DNA of 64,000 nucleotides, from positions 62,001 to 126,000 of the forward strand of contig CAWAJB010000003.1 in assembly GCA_963782185.1 (NCBI GenBank), in the 5' to 3' direction. The stretch comes from RYN-230 sp963782185 (GTDB lineage: Bacteria > Actinomycetota > Actinomycetes > Streptosporangiales > Streptosporangiaceae). Position 1 is the first letter of the stretch. Every line of letters begins with the position of its first letter. The notes under the pieces are model-generated. The model made no database searches. It was given only the letters and a program-made list of their open reading frames with translations, and was not told the origin of the DNA. A program made the position numbers and the translations under genes. Below are positions 1-7,451 of this stretch, one piece after another.

Positions 1-2
1 TC

Positions 3-254
3 GCCACAGTAGCCGCGCAGCTCATGTCCCAGCGAGAAGTCATGGCCTCGTGGCTGGTAGACGGCATCATGCACCGGTCCGCCCTCCGCGAGGGAACCGA
101 CCGCGCCGCCGCCGTCGACACGGTATGGACGCTGATGGACCCGGTGGTGTTCTGCCGTCTCACCGGCGACCGGCACTGGACGACCGCGCACTTCGAGCGC
201 TGGTTCACCGACAGCGTCACGCGCCTCGTGCTATCCGCCGACGACACCCGCTGA
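3..254 (+). CDS. TetR-family regulator, C-terminal part (5' end outside window)
   Basis: Only the last ~83 residues are present; the frame is open from base 3 and ends at TGA 252-254. The segment with DPVVFCRLTGDR followed by a helix ending in VTRLVL matches the usual C-terminal ligand/dimerisation domain of actinobacterial TetR repressors, where an 'LxDPVxYRRLTG' stretch is typical. The helix-turn-helix lies upstream of the window, so neither operator nor target genes can be inferred. A Met at base 24 exists in frame but would remove the DNA-binding half, so I treat this as a truncated view of a longer gene. Confidence 0.7.
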   Translation, partial: ATVAAQLMSQREVMASWLVDGIMHRSALREGTDRAAAVDTVWTLMDPVVFCRLTGDRHWTTAHFERWFTDSVTRLVLSADDTR

Positions 255-628
255 CGCCAACTGTGAGGCGTTCTCCCAGCTCAGCGGCGTGTATGCAGAC
301 ATCGGCATGGCCCCCGTTGCCGCCGGCATCACCGGATGAAGGGCTGCGGGATGTGGCGCCTGGACCAGGCTCGGTCGGGAGTACTCAGATGGACGAGTCC
401 GGCTGGGCTCACGTACATGTCCGCACCGGAACCGCTGTTGGCCTGATCGTCAGTGAACCCGCCGTACATCAAGCTGAGACCTGCGACTTATTTACGTTTC
501 CGTGGCCTTTAGCCCAGAATAATTTGAGAGAAGAAATTCCTGGGCCTGGGTGAGCTGCCCGTCGCCATGTGATGCGAAGGCAGTGCCGGGCGACGGCGGA
601 CCAGCGCTCAGCAGAGGGGGCCGGTCAC
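255..628. other. Intergenic stretch without a convincing gene
   Basis: No open frame here has the codon bias of its neighbours. A relatively AT-rich patch at about 481-540 is the only compositional break and could hold the promoter for the small membrane protein that starts at 629. No tRNA, repeat or strong hairpin was seen. Confidence 0.5.
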
Positions 629-814
629 ATGTGGAGGATCTTCCTCGCGATCGCGGGCTCTCTCATCGTCATCGCCGGAGTGGTCTGGACGCTGCAAGGT
701 CTTGGCTTCATCAAGGGCAGCGTGATGACCGGGGTGACGCTGTGGGCCCTGATCGGGCCGCTGATCGCGCTGTGCGGGCTCGCCGTGACCGTGACCGGCC
801 TGCGGCGGGGCTGA
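629..814 (+). CDS. Small two-helix membrane protein
   Basis: A 61-residue protein made of two hydrophobic helices (about residues 3-20 and 32-56) with a short polar link (GFIKGS) and the basic end TGLRRG. I chose the ATG at 629 because GCAGAGGGGG at 611-620 is a good ribosome site about 8 bases upstream; a longer frame from 569 has a non-membrane, Arg-rich start. Such small proteins of unknown function are common in actinomycete membranes. No partner or function can be inferred. Confidence 0.6.
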   Translation: MWRIFLAIAGSLIVIAGVVWTLQGLGFIKGSVMTGVTLWALIGPLIALCGLAVTVTGLRRG

Positions 815-846
815 GCAGCACGCCCGCCGTGCCTCCGCCCAGGCCA

Positions 847-1278
847 TCAGTCGTCGGTTAACCGCCGCAGCCGCTTGATCTGGGACCGCCGCTGCTTGGC
901 CGCAAGCCTGCGTTCCTGCGAACCGCGGGTCCGCTTGGTCGGCCGCCGCACCGCGGGTGGTGGAGCAGTCGCCGCGGTCAGCACGCTGGCCAGACGCCGG
1001 GACGCCGCCTCCCGGTTGCGCAGCTGGGACCGGTGCTCGGACGCGCTGACCGTAAGCACCCCGTTGACCAGCCGGTCGGCCAGCGCGGCCAGCGCACGCT
1101 CCTTGAGCACGGGGCCCAGTGCCGGCGAGGCCGCTAGGTCGTAGGACAGCTCTACCCGGCTGTCGCTGGTGTTGACCGACTGCCCACCAGGCCCGGATGA
1201 CCGGGAGAACCGCCAGGACAGTTCGTCGGCCGGAATCACCCTGTTCCGGACCTGGATCGGGTCCACCACATTCACCAT
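847..1278 (-). CDS. arfB: Peptidyl-tRNA hydrolase ArfB (YaeJ-type ribosome rescue factor)
   Basis: About 143 residues. The domain carries SSGPGGQSVNTSDSRVEL, the GGQ signature of class-I release-factor-like hydrolases, and ends in a Lys/Arg-rich tail (KRTRGSQERRLAAKQRR...). GGQ domain plus basic tail without stop-codon recognition domains defines ArfB, which hydrolyses peptidyl-tRNA on ribosomes stalled on non-stop mRNA; the tail occupies the empty mRNA channel. I chose the ATG at 1278, preceded by GGGAGATC on the reverse strand. The frame continues to 1365, but that extension is a repetitive Val/Pro stretch unlike the family. It stands alone, convergent with the small membrane protein. Confidence 0.9.
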   Translation of the reverse strand: MVNVVDPIQVRNRVIPADELSWRFSRSSGPGGQSVNTSDSRVELSYDLAASPALGPVLKERALAALADRLVNGVLTVSASEHRSQLRNREAASRRLASVLTAATAPPPAVRRPTKRTRGSQERRLAAKQRRSQIKRLRRLTDD

Positions 1279-1416
1279 GATCTCCCAGGGCTGGCAGATC
1301 GGTGCAACGGGCAGGATCGATGTAACGGGCACGATCGATGTAGCTGGCACGATCGGTGTGGCCACCCGGGCAGCCCCGGGACCCGGTGATGCCTCATTGA
1401 GTTCCCGTTCAGGGTC

Positions 1417-3147
1417 TCACTGGCCGCAGGCGTGCCGGGGCACGGTGGTCACCGGCATCCGCCAGGCTGCGGCCGCCGCGGCGACGATCTCGGCGGTGGC
1501 CTTGTACCCATCGGGCTCCGGGACCTGCCGGTGGGCCAGGAAATCGCGGACCATCGCCGTCACCGGGGGGCTGCCGAGCAGGTCACCATGCAGTTCCGGC
1601 ACCACCCGGACGTCCGTGGGCAGCGGGCAGACGGGCAGCGTGACCGCGTCGGCCAGCGGGACCAGCAGCAGCCAGCGCAGCGGGTGATGCCGGGCGGCCG
1701 AGGCGGCGAACCTGGCCCCCACCTCGTCAACGGAATCGATCAGCCGCTGCGCCCCGTAGGATCCGAACGGGGACAGGCCGCCCACGAACCAGACCATGGC
1801 GCGCAGTTCGTCCGCGGGCACCAGGGCGCGGCCGTCGCCGCCCGGGTAGGTCACCTGCCCGGGCGCGACGATCGGGCTCATCATCACCACGGAGCCGAGC
1901 GGCAGTCCCGGGTGGGTGGCCAGCATCGCGTCCACGCCCAGGGTGCCCTCGCTTTCCGCGATGATGTCCACCGGCCGGCCGGTCTCCTGGTGCAGCCGCT
2001 TGACCTGCGCGGCGATGCGGCTCCCCAGTTCGGTCAGGGGCAGGTCGCTGGCCGCACTGCCCTGGGGGAGCGGCCGGCCGGACGCGGTCATGCCCCGGTA
2101 GGAGAACTGCTGGACCAGGGCTCCGGGGGCGACCGGCCGCAGGGACCGGGGCGAGGCGCAGCAGGCCGACCCGAAGCCGCGGATCTCCAGCACCGGATCC
2201 CGCGTGGCGCGGCCGGGCGCCACGCTGCTGGCGGAGTCACTCGCCGGGGCGGACATGCCGGACACGGTGTCCCCGATAGCGGCGTCCGCGGCGCCCGCCA
2301 CCGCCAGGCTGGAATGATGCGGCGGGTTGCCGATCACGAACGCGAGCCGGGTCAGGCCGACCACCAGGGCGAGCGCGAGCACCATGGCCACCGGCGCCAG
2401 CGGGACCGACAGCGGCAGCACCGGGGCCGGATGGCGGCTCACCACGCCGACGAGCTGGCGGCGGCCGGCCTCCCGGCGGGCGACGGCCCGGGTCACGCCG
2501 AACCAGGCCCGCGCGTTGGCCACCCCCGCCAGGCCGCACACACCGATGGCGGCGGTCACCGGCAGGCGCCCGATCACCGCGGCCACCAGGGACAGCGTGA
2601 CGAAGTCGGCCACCAGCCAGTACATCGCCCGCAGCGGCGGCAGGGCCCGCCACCAGGACCCGAGGATGCCGGCGTGGCTCAGCGGCAGCGAGAAGAGCAG
2701 CATCACCGGCACCGTGGCCAGGAACGGCCAGGAGAACGGCAGGATCGCGACCCCCAGCGCCATCGCCGCCACCGGCGACAGCAGCAGGCACGCCACGGCG
2801 GTGAGCGCGGTCGCGGACCGGATCAGGTCTCCCCAGCCGGGCACGGGCACGTCCCGCGGCCAGGCGAGCCGGGCCAGGGCGGCGTTCAGGACCGAGCGGA
2901 TCCCCAGCACCGCGGCCAGCAGCACCGCGAACCCCAGCCAGGACCGGTCATATCCGTATATCCAGCGCAGATCGTGGAAAACTGCCAGCGGGGCCACCGC
3001 GGTGACCTGCCCGGCCAGCGAGCGGGCCGGCGGCGCGAGCCAGCAGAGCAGCGCCGCTTCGGCCATCGCGACCGCGGCGGACAGCGTAATCAGCGCGCGG
3101 TGGGCCGGGAACTCCCGGCCGGGCCACGATCCCGCTGAGCGCTTCAT
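1417..3147 (-). CDS. Polytopic membrane protein with C-terminal alpha/beta-hydrolase-like domain
   Basis: 576 residues. Roughly residues 20-270 contain about seven hydrophobic segments (for example the stretches around ALITLSAAVAMAEAALL and PVAMVLALALVVGLTRL). A Ser/Ala-rich linker (~280-315) leads into a soluble C-terminal domain with IIAESEGTLG, which resembles a hydrolase nucleophile elbow with Ala in place of the first Gly, and a later PELHGDLLGS that may hold the catalytic His. It probably acts on a lipid or cell-envelope substrate outside the membrane, but the substrate is unknown. No operon partner: the divergent SDR gene starts about 100 bases away. Confidence 0.65.
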   Translation of the reverse strand: MKRSAGSWPGREFPAHRALITLSAAVAMAEAALLCWLAPPARSLAGQVTAVAPLAVFHDLRWIYGYDRSWLGFAVLLAAVLGIRSVLNAALARLAWPRDVPVPGWGDLIRSATALTAVACLLLSPVAAMALGVAILPFSWPFLATVPVMLLFSLPLSHAGILGSWWRALPPLRAMYWLVADFVTLSLVAAVIGRLPVTAAIGVCGLAGVANARAWFGVTRAVARREAGRRQLVGVVSRHPAPVLPLSVPLAPVAMVLALALVVGLTRLAFVIGNPPHHSSLAVAGAADAAIGDTVSGMSAPASDSASSVAPGRATRDPVLEIRGFGSACCASPRSLRPVAPGALVQQFSYRGMTASGRPLPQGSAASDLPLTELGSRIAAQVKRLHQETGRPVDIIAESEGTLGVDAMLATHPGLPLGSVVMMSPIVAPGQVTYPGGDGRALVPADELRAMVWFVGGLSPFGSYGAQRLIDSVDEVGARFAASAARHHPLRWLLLVPLADAVTLPVCPLPTDVRVVPELHGDLLGSPPVTAMVRDFLAHRQVPEPDGYKATAEIVAAAAAAWRMPVTTVPRHACGQ

Positions 3148-3254
3148 GAACGTTGTGCGGCCCCTTGGTGTGTATCCGGGGACTACCGTGCGGGCACTAC
3201 CGTGATCACAATCCTAAGAAAGTCTTCAGTCGATCACTCAGCGGGAGGGCCTGG

Positions 3255-4022
3255 ATGCGCTTCGGCGGCCACACGGTCGTGATCACGGGGGCCGCGGGCG
3301 GGCTTGGCTCGGGCATGGCGGCCGCGTTCGCGGCCGAGGGAGCGGCCGTGGCCGTGGTGGACCTGCCGGCCAGCCCCGGGGAAGAGGTGGCGGAGCGCAT
3401 CAACGCCGCCGTGGCGGCCGGCGGCGGTCCGGGCCGGGCCTGGTTTACCCCCTGTGACCTGGCCGACCTGGCCGCGACCCGGCAGCTGATCAGCGGCCTC
3501 GGTGCCCGCGAGGGCGGCCTCGACGTGCTGATCAACAACGCCGCGATCTACCCCAGAAAGGAGATCGCGGACTACTCCACCGAGGACTGGCTGGCGGTCC
3601 AGCGGGTCAACGTGGACGCGGCCTTCGTCTGCGCCCAGGCTGCCCTGCCCGCGATGCGGTCTGCCGGGCACGGCCGGATCATCAATGTGTCCAGCATCAC
3701 ATTTTTCGGGGGCACCCCGTTCCTGGTGCCATACGTGGCGTCCAAGGGCGCACTGGTCGGGCTCACCCGGGCGCTGGCCCGGGAGGTCGGCGCGGACGGG
3801 ATCACGGTCAACGCGATCGCCCCCGGCGCCTTCCCCACGGCCGCCGAGGCGATCCACCCGGACCTGGAGTCCTACAACGCGTTCATCCTGGGGCAGCAGG
3901 CCATCAAGCGGCGCGGGACGCCGGCCGACATCGCGAACGCGGCCCTGTTCCTGGCCGCCCCGGAGACGTCCTTCATCACGGGGCAGCTGCTCGTCGTGGA
4001 CGGTGGCTGGGTGATGAACTAA
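3255..4022 (+). CDS. SDR-family oxidoreductase
   Basis: 255 residues with classical short-chain dehydrogenase features: the nucleotide-binding TGAAGGLGSGMA near the N-terminus, NNAAIYPRK, the catalytic Ser in NVSSITFFGG, the YxxxK pair in YVASKGAL, and the C-terminal TGQLLVVDGGWVMN. ATG 3255 follows GCGGGAGGG; an upstream in-frame start at 3153 adds unrelated sequence. Its TAA overlaps by three bases the stop codon of the convergent ABC ATPase gene. The substrate is not recognisable; sugar, hydroxy-acid or steroid alcohols are all possible for this type. Confidence 0.85.
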   Translation: MRFGGHTVVITGAAGGLGSGMAAAFAAEGAAVAVVDLPASPGEEVAERINAAVAAGGGPGRAWFTPCDLADLAATRQLISGLGAREGGLDVLINNAAIYPRKEIADYSTEDWLAVQRVNVDAAFVCAQAALPAMRSAGHGRIINVSSITFFGGTPFLVPYVASKGALVGLTRALAREVGADGITVNAIAPGAFPTAAEAIHPDLESYNAFILGQQAIKRRGTPADIANAALFLAAPETSFITGQLLVVDGGWVMN

Positions 4023-4786
4023 AGGCGCCCGGCATCCGTGATCCGGCGCAGGAACCGCTGGGTGCGCTCGTCCCGGGGGCTGGTGAACAACTCCGCGGGC
4101 GGCCCCTGCTCCACGATCCGGCCGCCCGCCAGGAAGCACACCCGGTTCGCGATGTCCCGGGCGAAGCTCATCTCGTGCGTGGCGATCAGCATGGTCATGC
4201 CGCTGGCGGCCAGCTCCCGGATGACGTCCAGGACCTCGGAGACCAGTTCCGGGTCCAGGGCGCTGGTCACCTCGTCGAGCAGCATCAGCCGCGGCCGCAT
4301 GGCCAGGGCCCGGACGATCGCGACCCGCTGCTGCTGTCCCCCCGAGAGCCGGTCCGGGTAGTCGCCCTGCTTGTCCAGCAGCCCGAACCGCTCCAGCAGC
4401 GCCCGGGCCTCCTGCTCGGCCTCCCGCCGGGACGCGCCGAGCGCCTTGACCGGGGCCAGCGTGATGTTGCGCAGCACGGTCATGTGCGGGAACAGGTTGA
4501 AGGCCTGGAACACGATGCCCACGTTCCGGCGGACCCGGTTCTGGTCGATGCCCCGCCGGGTGATGTCCTGCCCCCAGAGAAGGATGCGCCCGGCGTCGAG
4601 AGGCTCGAGCAGGTTGATGCAGCGCAGCAGCGTCGACTTCCCCGAGCCGGACGCCCCGATGAGGCAGATCACCTCGTGCGAGGCCACGCTGAGGTCGATC
4701 CCGTCCAGCACCAGGTTGGTGCCGAACGACTTGCGCAGGCCCTCGATCTGGACGGCCAGCGGGGCATCCGCCGGTGCCGCCGTCAC
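4019..4786 (-). CDS. Polar amino-acid ABC transporter, ATP-binding subunit
   Basis: 255 residues, full length for a HisP/GlnQ-type ATPase. It shows Walker A GASGSGKSTLL, Q-loop VFQAFNLFPHMT, signature LSGGQQQRVAI, Walker B LMLLDEVTSALD and the switch His in ATHEMSFA. The GTG start at 4786 overlaps the permease stop as GTGA, which implies translational coupling. The upstream part of the same open frame is only the antisense shadow of the permease. With the next two genes it forms an importer; the energy-coupling subunit is cytoplasmic. The ligand is probably a polar or charged amino acid or related compound. Confidence 0.9.
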   Translation of the reverse strand: MTAAPADAPLAVQIEGLRKSFGTNLVLDGIDLSVASHEVICLIGASGSGKSTLLRCINLLEPLDAGRILLWGQDITRRGIDQNRVRRNVGIVFQAFNLFPHMTVLRNITLAPVKALGASRREAEQEARALLERFGLLDKQGDYPDRLSGGQQQRVAIVRALAMRPRLMLLDEVTSALDPELVSEVLDVIRELAASGMTMLIATHEMSFARDIANRVCFLAGGRIVEQGPPAELFTSPRDERTQRFLRRITDAGRL

Positions 4787-5664
4787 GTGGTCCCCCCGGC
4801 CAGGCGGCGGCGCCGGTCCCGGGCGATCAGGTGGTCGGTGAACCGGGCCAGCGGGATCGTGAGGAGAAGGAACAAGATGGCGGCCACCACGTAGCTGGAG
4901 TAGTTGAACACGGTGTCGCTGAAGATCTCGGCCGCCTTGTTGGCCTCGATCGCGCCGAGGATGCCGACCAGCGCGGTGTCCTTCTGCAGGCTGATGAAGT
5001 CGTTCAGCAGAGGCGGGATGATGTTGCGCACCGCCTGGGGAAGGATCACGTACCGAAGCGCGGAGGGCTGCGACAGGCCCAGCGAACGGGCCGCCGCGAC
5101 CTGGCTCTGGTGCACCGAGTTCAGCCCCGCCCGGTACACCTCCGAGACGTAGGCCGAGTAGGACAGGACCAGCGCGGCGACCCCGTACACCGCGGCGGAC
5201 TGGGTGGACACGAAGGCCAGGTCGAGCGCGGGCACCCCGAACCCGATCGCGAAGATCACCAGGATCAGCGGGACGCCGCGGAACACGTCCACATAGATGG
5301 TGCTGACGATGCGCAGCGGGAACATCACCGGGCTGTCGGTCTGCCGGACGACGGCAATGACCAGGGCGACGATGAGGATGAGGACCTCGGCGGCCAGGAA
5401 CATCCGGATGTTCAGCCACAGCGCCTCGCCCACCGAGTAGTAGCCCGCCCGGGGGTCGCCGATCAGGGACTTCCACATGTCTTCAGGGTTGAAGAACGTG
5501 TGCCGGACCGCGGCGCTCCCCGGAGCCAGCCAGAACAGGGCGGCCAGCGCGCCGAGGACCACGACGGTGCTGGCGGTGGACACGGCCACCGCCCCGCGGC
5601 CGCTTCCCAGCAGGCGCGAACCGCGCCGGGGCTCGCCGAACGAGGTCTGGGGCGGGCCGACCAT
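4783..5664 (-). CDS. Polar amino-acid ABC transporter, permease subunit
   Basis: 293 residues, HisM/GlnP family. An N-terminal cytoplasmic stretch is followed by a first helix (around TVVVLGALAALFWLA), a long extracytoplasmic loop and four or more core helices. The EAA coupling loop is AARSLGLSQPSALRYVILPQ. ATG 5664 overlaps the stop of the binding-protein gene (ATGA). A single permease gene suggests a homodimeric channel. The extra N-terminal helix and large loop before the core are somewhat longer than in minimal family members. Confidence 0.88.
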   Translation of the reverse strand: MVGPPQTSFGEPRRGSRLLGSGRGAVAVSTASTVVVLGALAALFWLAPGSAAVRHTFFNPEDMWKSLIGDPRAGYYSVGEALWLNIRMFLAAEVLILIVALVIAVVRQTDSPVMFPLRIVSTIYVDVFRGVPLILVIFAIGFGVPALDLAFVSTQSAAVYGVAALVLSYSAYVSEVYRAGLNSVHQSQVAAARSLGLSQPSALRYVILPQAVRNIIPPLLNDFISLQKDTALVGILGAIEANKAAEIFSDTVFNYSSYVVAAILFLLLTIPLARFTDHLIARDRRRRLAGGTT

Positions 5665-6530
5665 CAGGGCTTGATCGTCGGCACGCTCAGGTAGACCTGC
5701 AGGTACTTCTTCTCCAGCGCGGCCAGCGTGCCGTTGCGGTTCAGTGTGGCCAGCGCCTTGTCCACGCAGGCCACCAGCGGGTTGCCCTTGTGGAACAGCA
5801 GCCCGAAGTGCTCGCCGGTGGACGGGAACTGGCCGACCATCAGCGAGTGCTTGATCTCGGAGGAGGAGATGTACTGGGCCGTCGGCGTGTCCGCCACCAG
5901 CGCGGCGATCTGGTGGGTCTGCAGGCCCTGCTTCACGTCGTTCAGCGACTCGTAGACCTTGGGTGTCTGCGTCGGCTGGATCTGGCTGTTGATGAAGGCC
6001 AGGCTGGTCGTGCCGACCTGGTCGCCGAACACGTAACCCTTCAGGTCGGCCGGGGTGTGCTTGGTCACGATCGGGGTGCCCTTCAGCGCGACCAGCGCCT
6101 GCTGCACGTTGTAGTAGCTGGTCGAGAACGTGACGGCCTGGGCCCTCGCCGGGGTCACCGAGACCTCGTTGGCGTCGAAGTCGAACTTCTTGGGGCCGGG
6201 CGCGTAGGAGTCGTTGAACGGCTCATAGGCCCATTTCACCTGGGACTTCTTGAAGCCCAGCTGGGCGGCCACCGCGTAGGCCACGGCGCTCTCGTAACCC
6301 TTGCCGTTCGCGGGGTTGTTATCGGCGAACCAGGGCGGGTAGACCGGCTTGTCGGTGGCGACGGTGAGCGTGCCCTTGGTGTACAGGTACTTCTGGATCG
6401 AGGCGTTGGTGCAGGTGGTCGTGGTAGCGCTGGTCCCGCTGCCGGACCCGCTGCCGCTCGTGGTGCTGCCGCACGCGGCGAGGCTGGTCGCCAGGGCCGC
6501 CCCCACCACGGTGATCATCATCCGCCGCAT
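5664..6530 (-). CDS. Solute-binding lipoprotein of the amino-acid ABC transporter
   Basis: 288 residues with a lipoprotein signal peptide: basic MRRMM start, hydrophobic core and lipobox SLAAC with Cys20 as lipidation site, followed by a Ser/Gly/Thr linker. The mature part is a family-3 extracellular solute-binding domain (GTLTVATDKPVYPPWF and ...QVGTTSLAFINSQI). ATG 6530 has AAGGTGATCAC just upstream. It is first gene of the three-gene importer operon and shares a short divergent promoter region (6531-6575) with the MBL hydrolase. The proximity to pyrimidine-catabolism genes makes a ureido or beta-amino acid ligand conceivable, but that is only context. Confidence 0.88.
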   Translation of the reverse strand: MRRMMITVVGAALATSLAACGSTTSGSGSGSGTSATTTTCTNASIQKYLYTKGTLTVATDKPVYPPWFADNNPANGKGYESAVAYAVAAQLGFKKSQVKWAYEPFNDSYAPGPKKFDFDANEVSVTPARAQAVTFSTSYYNVQQALVALKGTPIVTKHTPADLKGYVFGDQVGTTSLAFINSQIQPTQTPKVYESLNDVKQGLQTHQIAALVADTPTAQYISSSEIKHSLMVGQFPSTGEHFGLLFHKGNPLVACVDKALATLNRNGTLAALEKKYLQVYLSVPTIKP

Positions 6531-6575
6531 GTGATCACCTTACTGTGGAGGCGGTCACGATACGAGGAGGCCCGT

Positions 6576-7388
6576 ATGCCCGCGTGGATCTGCCGCACCT
6601 GCGCCGTCCAGCAGCCCGACACGCCGCAGCCGCCTGGCGACTGCCCCGTCTGCAACGACGAGCGCCAGTACGTCGGCTGGGGCGGCCAGCAGTGGACCAC
6701 GATGGCCGAGATCGCCCGGGATCATGCCGTGGTGGTGCGGGAGGAGGAACCGGGCCTGGCCGGCGTCGGGGTGGAGCCGGCCATCGGGATCGGCCAGCGG
6801 GCCCTGCTGGTCCGCACCCCGGACGGCAACGTCCTGTGGGACTGCGTCCCGCTGCTGGACGAGGCGGCCCGGGCCCGGATCACCGAGCTGGGCGGGATCG
6901 ACGCGATCTGCATGTCGCACCCCCACTTCTACGCGGCGCACGTGGACTTCGCGGATGCCTTCGACGCACGCGTCCTCATTCCCCGGGCCGACCAGCAGTG
7001 GATCCAGCGGCCCTCGCCGCGCATCGAGCTGTTCGACGACGACGCCGAGCCGGTCCCCGGCGTCACCGTGGCCCGGATCGGCGGCCACTTCGACGGCGCG
7101 GCCGTCCTGCACTGGCCGGCCGGGTCCGGCGGCCGCGGCGCCCTGCTCACCGGGGACACGATCACGGTGGTCCCGGACCGGGACTGGGTCAGTTTCATGT
7201 GGAGCTACCCCAACCTGATCCCGCTGGACGAGGCGACCGTGCTCGACATCGCGCGGCGCACCGAGCGGTTCGCGTTCGACCGGGTCTACGGCGGCTGGTG
7301 GGGACGGGTCGTCGTGGCCGACGGCCCCGCCGCGGTCCGGCGCTCCGCCGACCGTTACGTGGCCCGGCTGCACGGGGAGCGCCCCTGA
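6576..7388 (+). CDS. MBL-fold metallo-hydrolase with N-terminal zinc ribbon
   Basis: 270 residues. The first 26 residues contain two CxxC pairs (C6/C9 and C23/C26), a rubredoxin-like or zinc-ribbon knuckle, then ERQYVGWGGQQWTT. The hydrolase core has MSHPHFYAAHVDFAD where most MBL enzymes have HxHxDH, so the usual Asp metal ligand is replaced, and later GDTITVV. ATG 6576 follows GAGGAGG. The same zinc-ribbon plus MBL layout is familiar from uncharacterised proteins in bacteria and fungi. It faces the ABC importer across 45 bases. Substrate unknown; the altered metal motif argues against a classic glyoxalase II. Confidence 0.75.
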   Translation: MPAWICRTCAVQQPDTPQPPGDCPVCNDERQYVGWGGQQWTTMAEIARDHAVVVREEEPGLAGVGVEPAIGIGQRALLVRTPDGNVLWDCVPLLDEAARARITELGGIDAICMSHPHFYAAHVDFADAFDARVLIPRADQQWIQRPSPRIELFDDDAEPVPGVTVARIGGHFDGAAVLHWPAGSGGRGALLTGDTITVVPDRDWVSFMWSYPNLIPLDEATVLDIARRTERFAFDRVYGGWWGRVVVADGPAAVRRSADRYVARLHGERP

Positions 7389-7451
7389 AGAACGGGCGCT
7401 AAGTCCGGGGGTGACCTGCGCGGACGTCCTCCGGGAGGGTATACCGATCAG

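Noticed and set aside
50..553. Forward frame of 167 codons
   Set aside because: Arg/Pro-rich shadow of the TetR frame followed by non-coding sequence, no ribosome site.
7438..7445. GGTATACC just before the GH15 gene, similar to the two GntR sites
   Set aside because: It lacks the outer T/A pair and the ATT flank shared by the sites at 29161 and 32128, and lies between the GH15 ribosome site and its start codon, so a chance match is likely.
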